Positions 26,118-32,190 of a stretch of DNA of 32,190 nt are shown piece by piece (position 1 is the stretch's first letter; the number at the start of each line of letters is the position of its first letter). Source of the DNA: Candidatus Brocadiaceae bacterium (GTDB lineage Bacteria > Planctomycetota > Brocadiia > SM23-32); the NCBI GenBank assembly GCA_003551305.1, contig PUMJ01000255.1, positions 1 to 32,190 on the forward strand, read 5' to 3'. A model generated the notes under the pieces. It had not been told where the DNA came from, did not search any database, and saw nothing but the letters and a program-made list of their open reading frames with translations. The translations under genes were made by a program, and so were the position numbers.

Positions 26118-28325
26118 ATGTCTCGTAAAGTCTTCAGCGCCGTCATACGCGGGGCGCATGGATTCGTGAAGGAAGCGGAGGCGGCCTGGGAGAAGGCCGT
26201 TGACGAACACGGGGAGAAGGCGGAACTGAAGTTCCCCGAGACCGCCTTCGCCCTGCCGATGATCCTGGCCCTCACCGGCCGGAAGGTGCAGACCCTGGCT
26301 GACTGTGAGCCCGTCCTGAAGCACTGCCGCGAAGACCTGCTGCGCGAGGTGCCCTCCGACGAAGTCTGGCTCCCCTACCTGGGGCACGGGCTCGATGCGG
26401 GCGCCGCCACGCTCTTCGCCCAGGAAATCCTGGGCGCCGTCGAACACCTGAACGGCTTCGAGCCGGACGACGGCTACCTGGGCTTCCTCAGCGACACGGC
26501 CATGCGCGAGATCGGCATCCAGCTCGTGGACGGACGCATGCCCGGCTTTGCCGCCATCCTCGGACCGGCCCCTACGGACGAGATCGCCGTCAACACGGTG
26601 CGTGAACTGCAGAAGCGCAACATCCTCATCTTCCCCGTCGCCAACCGCGACGGCGAGACGATGAAGGAACAGCTCGACCGCCAGAACGTCCAGACCGGCT
26701 GGGACACCTACATCGTGCCCACCGGCCCGCGAACGCTGGACGCCATCTACGTGCTGAACTGGGCGGTGCGCAGCGCCCTGACCTTCGGCGGCCTCAAACC
26801 CGGTAAGTTCCAGGACATCCTCCAGTATTCGCGTGACCGCGTCTTCGCCTTCGGCATCACCTTCGGCAACATCCCGGACGACTGGTACGCCACAGGCGCC
26901 GGCGCCATCCTGATGGGCTATCCGGTCATCAGTGACAGCGATGACACCCCCGAGGTGCGGCCCACCGGCGTGACCACCTACGAGGCCCTGGTGCGCGAGA
27001 CCGATGCCGAGGAACTGGTGCCCACCTGCATCGAGGTGCGGGGCGTGAAGGTCAAGATCGAGGAGATAGACATCCCCGTCTCTTTCGCCGCCGCCTTCGA
27101 GGGCGAGCGGGTGCGGCGGGACGACATGCAGGTCGAGTTCGGCGGCAAGTCGTCTCACTGCGTCGAGTACCTGCACATGGCGGAGATGGACGACATCACC
27201 GACGGCAGCATCGAGGTCGTGGGTGCCGATATAGACGAGGTGGAAGTCGGCGCCTCCGTGGACATGGGCATCGAGGTGCTGGTGGCCGGGCGCGAGATGC
27301 AGGAGGACTTCGAGGGCATCCTGGAGCGGCAGATCCACCGCTACCTGAACCACGCCACCGGCGTGATGCACATCGGCCAGCGACACCTGGTCTGGCTGCG
27401 CTTCAGCAAGACGGCTTTCGAGCAGGGCTTCCGCCTCAAGCACATCGGCAACATCCTGCACGCCAAGCTGCACGACGAATACGGCAAGATCGTGGACAAG
27501 GTGGCCGTGCGCATCGTAACGGAGCCCGATGCCCTGAAGGACCTGATGGAGCGGGCCGAGGCCGCCTACGAGGCGCGTGACTTGCGCCTGGCGGGCCTTA
27601 CCGACGAGGAAGTGGACGTCTTCTACTCCTGCACCCTGTGTCAGACGTTCGCGCCGAACCACGTCTGCGTGGTCAGCCCGGAGCGGCAGGGCCTGTGCGG
27701 CGCCTACGACTGGTTGGACTGCAAGGCCGCCTTCCAGATCAGCCCCGAGGGCTGCAACCAGCCCATCCCGAAAGGACGGACCCGGGACAAGGCGATGGGC
27801 GAGTGGGAGGGCGTCAACGAGTTCGTCTACGACCACTCGAACCGCTCGGTCGAGCGCTACTGCCAGTACAGCTTGATGCACCATCCGATGACCTCGTGCG
27901 GCTGCTTCGAGTGCATCGTGGCCATCGTGCCGGAGGCCAACGGCGTGATGGTGGTAAACCGCGAGTACGGCGGCATGACGCCCATCGGCATGGAGTTCAG
28001 CACGCTGGCGGGCCAGGTCGGCGGCGGCGTACAGACGCCGGGCTTCCTCGGCATCGGCCGGCGCTATATTCTGAGCGAAAAGTTCATCAGCTACGAGGGC
28101 GGCTTCAAGCGTATCGTCTGGCTGCCCAAGGAGATAAAGGACGCGATGCGCGAGGAGCTGGAGGAGCGCGCCGAGGAAGAGGGCGTGCCCGACTTCGTGG
28201 ACAAGATAGCCGACGAGACCGTCGCCACCGACAGCAAGAGCTTGATGGCGTTCCTGCAGGAGGTTGATCATCCGGCGCTCGAGATGGAGTCCCTGCTCGG
28301 TGTGCCGGGCTCGCGTCGGGATTGA
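26118..28325 (+). CDS. acsB: Acetyl-CoA synthase (CODH/ACS beta subunit)
   Basis: AcsB joins CO, the corrinoid-bound methyl group and CoA to make acetyl-CoA on its Ni-Ni-[4Fe-4S] A-cluster. The 735-residue product has the bacterial three-domain form, including the N-terminal domain that contacts CODH and is missing in the archaeal protein. A-cluster ligands are all present: Cys505, Cys508, Cys517 and Cys527, and the Cys594-Gly-Cys596 site for the distal nickel. Each is exactly one residue lower than in the Moorella enzyme (506, 509, 518, 528, 595, 597). Phe511 corresponds to the tunnel-lining Phe512. TGVMHIGQRHLVWLRFSK and GLCGAYDWLDCKAA are also family hallmarks. ATG 26118 has a purine-rich GAAAGGTAGG site. 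Confidence 0.98.
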   Translation: MSRKVFSAVIRGAHGFVKEAEAAWEKAVDEHGEKAELKFPETAFALPMILALTGRKVQTLADCEPVLKHCREDLLREVPSDEVWLPYLGHGLDAGAATLFAQEILGAVEHLNGFEPDDGYLGFLSDTAMREIGIQLVDGRMPGFAAILGPAPTDEIAVNTVRELQKRNILIFPVANRDGETMKEQLDRQNVQTGWDTYIVPTGPRTLDAIYVLNWAVRSALTFGGLKPGKFQDILQYSRDRVFAFGITFGNIPDDWYATGAGAILMGYPVISDSDDTPEVRPTGVTTYEALVRETDAEELVPTCIEVRGVKVKIEEIDIPVSFAAAFEGERVRRDDMQVEFGGKSSHCVEYLHMAEMDDITDGSIEVVGADIDEVEVGASVDMGIEVLVAGREMQEDFEGILERQIHRYLNHATGVMHIGQRHLVWLRFSKTAFEQGFRLKHIGNILHAKLHDEYGKIVDKVAVRIVTEPDALKDLMERAEAAYEARDLRLAGLTDEEVDVFYSCTLCQTFAPNHVCVVSPERQGLCGAYDWLDCKAAFQISPEGCNQPIPKGRTRDKAMGEWEGVNEFVYDHSNRSVERYCQYSLMHHPMTSCGCFECIVAIVPEANGVMVVNREYGGMTPIGMEFSTLAGQVGGGVQTPGFLGIGRRYILSEKFISYEGGFKRIVWLPKEIKDAMREELEERAEEEGVPDFVDKIADETVATDSKSLMAFLQEVDHPALEMESLLGVPGSRRD

Positions 28326-28336
28326 GGGGTGCGGGA

Positions 28337-28366
28337 TTGACGCGGCGCGGCCCCCGATGTTATAAC
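28337..28366 (+). promoter_or_regulatory. Internal promoter before acsC
   Basis: TTGACG (28337-28342), 18 bases, TATAAC (28361-28366) in the 114-base acsB-acsC gap. It could boost the corrinoid-protein part of the operon independently. Confidence 0.4.
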
Positions 28367-28439
28367 CCGTTGACGCCCTTGCTGCTTTGACGTCGCTTCA
28401 AAAGCCCCCTGACAGTTTGCTTCCAGGAGGAACCACCCT

Positions 28440-29780
28440 ATGGCCCTGACCGGACTGGATATCTACCAGCTGCTGCCGCAGACCAACTGCGGGGACTGCG
28501 GCGTGCCCACCTGCCTGGCGTTCGCCATGAAGGTCGCTTCCAAGCAGGCGTCTCTGGAGGAATGCCCCCACGTCAGCGACGAGTCCCAGGAGGCCCTCGG
28601 CGAGGCCAGCGCTCCCCCCCAGAAGCTGGTCAAGATCGGCACGGGCGACAATGCCCTGCAGATCGGCAACGAGACCGTCATGTTCCGCCACGACGAGAAG
28701 TTCCACAACCCCTGCGGCATCGCCATCCTTGTGCGGGACACCGACGATGCGGCCGAGAAGGCGGAGCGCGTCAAGGCGCTCTCTTTCGAACGCATCGGCC
28801 AGCTTATTGACGTGGATGTGGTGGCCGTGGAATGCGACAGCGGGGACGCGGACAAGCTGAAAACTGCCGCAACAGGCCTGAACGACGCCCTGGGGCTTCC
28901 TCTGGTGCTGATTGCCGGTGAGGCGGCTCAGCTTGAGCCCGCCGCGAGGGCGCTCCAGGACGCCCGCCCCCTGTTGTGGGAGCGGGGCGGCCCCTCCGAT
29001 GAGCTGATCGAACTGGCCGCCGACTCCGGCCTGCCCCTCGTCGTGGAGGGCGAACTGGAAAAGTGCGACGCCGACACCCAGAAGGCGAAAGACGCCGGGG
29101 TGGAGGAGATGGTGTTGTGCCCGGGCGAAGTGAGCCCGAGGGAAGCCCTCGAGTTCCTCACCATCACCCGTCGCGCTGCCGTGGACCAGACCTATAGGCC
29201 CCTGGGCTTCCCCTCGATAGTGCGGGCCTGGGGCGATGACCCCGCCCAGAAGTCCCTCGAAGCATGCCACTACGTGCTCAAGTATGCGGGCATCGTGGTC
29301 CTGGACACCGACCGGCCGGAGTATGTCCTGCCGGTGCTGGTCTCGCGCCAGAGTATCTACATCGACCCGCAACGGCCGGTGCAGGTCGAGGCGAAGGTTT
29401 ACGAAGTCAACGAGCCCGGACCGGAGTCACCGCTGGTCATCACCACGAACTTCTCGCTCAGCTATTACAGCGTGCTCAGCGAGGTCGAGTCAAGCCGCGT
29501 GCCTGCTCGCATACTGGCCGTGGACACGCAGGGCACAAGCGTGCTGACGGCCTGGGCGGCGGACGAGTTCGGTCCCGAGCAGATAAAGGACGCGATCGAG
29601 AAGTCCGGCGTCTTCAACGAGCTGGGCGACGGCTACTGCAAGCCGGTCATCCCGGGCCTGGTGGCCGTCATCAGCGGCGAGCTGTCCGAGGAAATCGGGC
29701 AGGAAGTAATTGTGGGTCCGAAAGAGGCCAGCGGACTGCCCCGCTTCCTGAAGAACGAGTGGCCCGACCTGGTCGGGTAG
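28440..29780 (+). CDS. acsC: Corrinoid iron-sulfur protein large subunit
   Basis: AcsC is the large subunit of the CFeSP, which carries the methyl group from methyltetrahydrofolate to AcsB on a cobalamin. The 446-residue product has the N-terminal [4Fe-4S] domain with Cys17-x2-Cys20-x4-Cys25-x16-Cys42 (NCGDCGVPTCLAFAMKVA then ECPHV). A TIM-barrel domain follows (FHNPCGIAILVRDTDD, LPLVLIAGEAAQLEPAARAL). The C-terminal Rossmann-like cobalamin domain has NFSLSYYSVLSEVESSRVPA and VIPGLVAVISGELSEEIG. The start has an excellent CCAGGAGG site. It is followed 10 bases later by its reductive activator and then acsD, so the CFeSP genes form one block. Confidence 0.97.
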   Translation: MALTGLDIYQLLPQTNCGDCGVPTCLAFAMKVASKQASLEECPHVSDESQEALGEASAPPQKLVKIGTGDNALQIGNETVMFRHDEKFHNPCGIAILVRDTDDAAEKAERVKALSFERIGQLIDVDVVAVECDSGDADKLKTAATGLNDALGLPLVLIAGEAAQLEPAARALQDARPLLWERGGPSDELIELAADSGLPLVVEGELEKCDADTQKAKDAGVEEMVLCPGEVSPREALEFLTITRRAAVDQTYRPLGFPSIVRAWGDDPAQKSLEACHYVLKYAGIVVLDTDRPEYVLPVLVSRQSIYIDPQRPVQVEAKVYEVNEPGPESPLVITTNFSLSYYSVLSEVESSRVPARILAVDTQGTSVLTAWAADEFGPEQIKDAIEKSGVFNELGDGYCKPVIPGLVAVISGELSEEIGQEVIVGPKEASGLPRFLKNEWPDLVG

Positions 29781-29790
29781 AAAGAGCGCC

Positions 29791-31662
29791 ATGCCGCGGG
29801 TCATGTTCCAGCCTGCCGGCCTGACGGTGGAAGTGGAGCCGGAGACCAGCCTGCTCGACGCCGCCCGCGAGGCCAACGTTCCGCTACGCAACGACTGTGG
29901 CGGACAGGGAGTCTGCGGCCGTTGCCTGGTTGAGGTGCGGCGCGGGTCTGTCAATCGGCTCAAGAGCCGCCACACACCCCCGGAAGGCCGCGAAATGGCC
30001 TGTCGCTGCCTTGTCGAGGAGGGCGACGTCGAGGTCTTCGTCCCGGCCGAAAGCCGCGAGATCGACATCGAGGTCACCCTCAGAGAGGTCGAACCGCCGG
30101 CTGAGGACTTCCCGCCTCCGGGAGCGCTGGTCGAGGACGTGGAGCTGTCCCTGCCGCCGCCGAGCCTTGACGACAACCTGGCCGATGCAGAACGCCTGAG
30201 GCGCGCCCTGAGCAAGTGGCGCGAGGGCGAATACCCCCTCGCAATCGCCGGCCTGAGGGGCCTGCCGAAAGTCCTCCGTGAGGCCGACTGGGAGCCGGTG
30301 GTGACCCTGGGCGAGGAGCCGTGGGGCCGTCGCGTGCTGGACGTGCGGGCTGCGGACGGCCGCCCCCGCTGCGTTCTGGCCGTGGACGTCGGCACCACCG
30401 CCATCAAAGCCCGCCTGCTGGGGCCGGGGGGCCGACACGTCGCCTCCTGCTACAACTCCCAGATGATGTTCGGCCCGGACGTCATCTCGCGCATCATCCA
30501 CTGTCAGCGCGCCGATCAGAAAGGCTGCGCTGAGCTTCAGCAAGCCGTGGTGCAGGACATCGAACGGCTCCTGGAGGCCCTGCTGGAGGAAAGCCCGTGG
30601 AGGCGCGACGATGTCTGGGGCGCCGTCTTCAGCGGCAACACGACGATGATTCACCTCCTCCTGGGCCTTTACCCGGGCTGGATCCGCCGGGAGCCCTACG
30701 TCGGCTGCGCTTACCTGCTGCCCTCGGTCAACCCCCGCGAGGTCGGGCTGCGCATAAACCCGGCCGGCCGGGTCTTCTGCCTGCCCTCTGTCAGCTCGTT
30801 CGTCGGGGCGGACATCACCGCGGGCGTGCTGGCCACGGGTCTTGCGGACATGGAGGAACCGTCCGTTTTGATTGACCTGGGCACTAACGGGGAGATCGTG
30901 GTCGGCTGCCGGGAGTTCCTGGTCTGTTGCAGCGCCTCGGCCGGGCCGGCCTTCGAGGGCGGCGCCAGCGCCTCCGGCACCCGGGCCCGCGAGGGTGCCA
31001 TTGACACGGTGTGGGCCGAGAACGGCGTCCGCTGGCGCACCATCGGCGACGCCCCGCCGCTGGGCATCTGTGGCACGGGCTATATAGACTTGATGGCCAC
31101 GCTGTTGCGCGAAGGCATCATGGACAAGACGGGCAAGTTCGTGCCCGGCGCGGCGGGAGTACGGCAACTGGAAGACGAAACGACCGATTATCTGCTGGTG
31201 CCCGCTGAGCGGAGTGCCACCGGGCGGGACATCGAGCTGACACAGGCCGACGTGCAGAACCTGGTGCGGGCTAAGGGCGCCATCTACGCCGCCGGTAGCC
31301 TGCTGCTGCGCAACCTTGGCATGGAGTGGGGCGACCTGGCCCGCATCATGCTGGCCGGCGGATTCGGCGAGCATTTGGATAAGGACAACGCCGTAGCGAT
31401 CGGCCTGCTGCCGGACGTGCCGCGCGATCGCATAGAGTTCGTGGGCAACACATCCCTGGAAGGGGCGGTCTGCGCGGCGTCCTCCGCTGCGAAGTACAGG
31501 CGCGCGCGCCAGACAGCAAAGAGCATGACCTACTTCGAGCTGTCCACTCATCCAGAGTTCATGGACCAGTTCGTCTCCGCGTGCTTTCTGCCCCACACCG
31601 ATGCCGAGAAGTTCCCGTCCGTCACCGGGGATGTGGAGGTTCGCAATTCGGCGGAGACCTGA
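29791..31662 (+). CDS. Reductive activator of corrinoid protein (RACo-type)
   Basis: RACo reduces accidentally oxidised Co(II) in the corrinoid protein back to Co(I) at the expense of ATP. The 623-residue product has an N-terminal [2Fe-2S] ferredoxin domain with Cys36-x5-Cys42-x2-Cys45 and Cys71 (NDCGGQGVCGRCLVEV, REMACRC). A linker follows, then an ASKHA-type ATPase domain. The latter shows AVDVGTTAIKARLLG (phosphate 1), FSGNTTMIHLLLG, VLIDLGTNGEIVVG (phosphate 2) and MLAGGFGEHLDKDNAVAIGLLP. Its position between acsC and acsD is the same neighbourhood as Moorella orf7. The substrate would be the CFeSP encoded next to it. Other DUF4445-type activators serve methyltransferases, but the context favours CFeSP. 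Confidence 0.95.
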   Translation: MPRVMFQPAGLTVEVEPETSLLDAAREANVPLRNDCGGQGVCGRCLVEVRRGSVNRLKSRHTPPEGREMACRCLVEEGDVEVFVPAESREIDIEVTLREVEPPAEDFPPPGALVEDVELSLPPPSLDDNLADAERLRRALSKWREGEYPLAIAGLRGLPKVLREADWEPVVTLGEEPWGRRVLDVRAADGRPRCVLAVDVGTTAIKARLLGPGGRHVASCYNSQMMFGPDVISRIIHCQRADQKGCAELQQAVVQDIERLLEALLEESPWRRDDVWGAVFSGNTTMIHLLLGLYPGWIRREPYVGCAYLLPSVNPREVGLRINPAGRVFCLPSVSSFVGADITAGVLATGLADMEEPSVLIDLGTNGEIVVGCREFLVCCSASAGPAFEGGASASGTRAREGAIDTVWAENGVRWRTIGDAPPLGICGTGYIDLMATLLREGIMDKTGKFVPGAAGVRQLEDETTDYLLVPAERSATGRDIELTQADVQNLVRAKGAIYAAGSLLLRNLGMEWGDLARIMLAGGFGEHLDKDNAVAIGLLPDVPRDRIEFVGNTSLEGAVCAASSAAKYRRARQTAKSMTYFELSTHPEFMDQFVSACFLPHTDAEKFPSVTGDVEVRNSAET

Positions 31663-31746
31663 GCTTATAATGCCGCATGACCCCACAGATCAGAAACGCT
31701 GTCCGAGAGCTAAGTCAGGACTGACCGCAGGGAAAGGAGCTGTCGC

Positions 31747-31983
31747 ATGGCCATACCGGACGTGAAAGAGAGGTTCAGCGGGACGATAAATACCGTCACC
31801 ATCGGCGCCACCAGTGAAGAGGGCGGTTCTCGCGAAAAGACCGTGACCATAGGCGGGGAGGGCGGCCTGCCCATGCTGGGGTTCGAGGCGGACTATCCCA
31901 ATCCCCCCGCCTTCGCCCTGGAGATCACCACCTCCGGCATCGAGACCTGGCACGACGAGGCCCGCCGGCACGTCGAGGACGTG
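31747..31983 (+). pseudogene. acsD: Corrinoid iron-sulfur protein small subunit, N-terminal fragment
   Basis: The reading frame at ATG 31747, with a GGGAAAGGAG ribosome site, gives the N-terminus of AcsD, the CFeSP small subunit. Recognisable parts are TVTIGATSEEGGSREKTVTI, GGEGGLPMLGFEADYPNPPA, FALEI and a W....EDV segment that fits the family spacing. An intact AcsD is about 310-320 residues; here only about 79 are family-like. From about 31984 the plus-strand frame stays open to the window end but reads as His/Pro/Asp-rich nonsense, while the minus strand encodes another domain. The truncation is at a short palindrome and may be an assembly artefact, so the gene could be intact in the organism. 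Confidence 0.85.
31969..31983. repeat. Palindrome at the acsD junction
   Basis: CACGTC-GAG-GACGTG has 6-bp perfect arms. It sits exactly where acsD coding changes to unrelated minus-strand coding. Short inverted repeats are typical of strand-switching chimeras and of inversion breakpoints. Confidence 0.7.
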
Positions 31984-32190
31984 GCGGATGCCGTTGACCG
32001 AAGCGTTGCGGTCCCCCACGCGCATGACCATCACATCCCCGCCCCTGGTTATCGCGACCATACGGCGGCTTGCGTCCCAGTCGACCCCGGCGCCGAAGTG
32101 CTCGAAGATTCCGCGGATGGGCACCAGCAGTCTCCCCTGCATCTCGACGCGCGGTACCCAGATTTCACCCTGGGCCGCGGCTTCGGCGAC
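31969..32190 (-). CDS. Copper-amine-oxidase N-terminal-type domain fragment
   Basis: Read on the minus strand from the window edge, the sequence is open and looks like one repeat of the copper amine oxidase N-terminal (PF07833-type) domain found in many secreted or cell-surface bacterial proteins. Segments QGRLLVPIRGIFEHFGAGVD, WDASRRMVAITRGGD, VMVMRVGDRNASVNG and VLDVPA match the familiar R-x-LVPLR-x-x-x-E-x-LGA, W-D and VNG-x-x-x-x-LDVP pattern. Both ends are missing: the N-terminal part lies beyond the window and the C-terminal part ends at the palindromic junction with acsD. The name reflects homology; most such domains are not oxidases. Confidence 0.7.

Noticed and set aside
31666-31671. 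TATAAT between RACo and acsD as a promoter
   Set aside because: No acceptable -35 hexamer lies 16-18 bases upstream.
31984-32190. Plus-strand continuation of acsD to the window end
   Set aside because: The frame stays open but is His/Pro/Asp-rich and unlike AcsD, while the minus strand carries a recognisable repeat domain.

Overview
The window is a GC-rich bacterial chromosome segment with dense, mostly operonic genes, good Shine-Dalgarno sites and several sigma70-type promoters close to TTGACA-N17-TATAAT. The gene content points to an anaerobe: a bacterial-type CO dehydrogenase/acetyl-CoA synthase (Wood-Ljungdahl) operon, an oxygen-sensitive glycyl radical enzyme with its activase, and several ferredoxin-like proteins. 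No rRNA, tRNA, CRISPR array or transposase was seen. I cannot name the phylum from sequence alone.

Layout. 1-4093 (minus): dnaK followed by clpB, which runs off the left edge. 4300-5134 (plus): a promoter and a palindrome, a decayed AzgA-type purine permease remnant, and a small FHA-domain protein. 5135-6196: about 1 kb with no recognisable gene but one near-consensus promoter. 6197-10483: rny (RNase Y), a WrbA-like flavodoxin, trpF (minus) and eno. 10484-10951: a gene-free gap containing a promoter followed by a sequence that can fold into a four-helix RNA. 10952-17625: thiD (minus), diverging from a lysC-cimA-valS block devoted to aspartate-family and branched-chain amino acids. 17986-18672: a membrane-anchored hypothetical protein. 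18841-22257: glycyl radical activase, glycyl radical enzyme and a 67-residue stand-alone glycyl-radical domain.

22381-31980: the CODH/ACS operon. It starts with a near-consensus promoter and a 13-codon upstream ORF whose stop overlaps the cooC start. It continues with cooC, the CODH catalytic subunit, a polyferredoxin, a small CxxC/CxxC protein, acsB, acsC, the corrinoid-protein activator (RACo) and the first ~79 codons of acsD. Together these give reduction of CO2 to CO (CODH plus ferredoxin, with CooC for nickel), methyl transfer (AcsC/AcsD corrinoid protein, reactivated by RACo) and acetyl-CoA assembly (AcsB). acsE (the methyltransferase) is not in the window.

At about 31970-31984 acsD stops resembling its family. 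The remaining ~210 bases encode, on the opposite strand, a copper-amine-oxidase-N-terminal-type repeat domain. The join lies on a short palindrome, so it is either an inversion breakpoint or an assembly/amplification chimera.

The most interesting items are the stand-alone glycyl-radical domain coupled to its enzyme, the candidate structured RNA at 10700-10812, the leader peptide before cooC, and the acsD junction.
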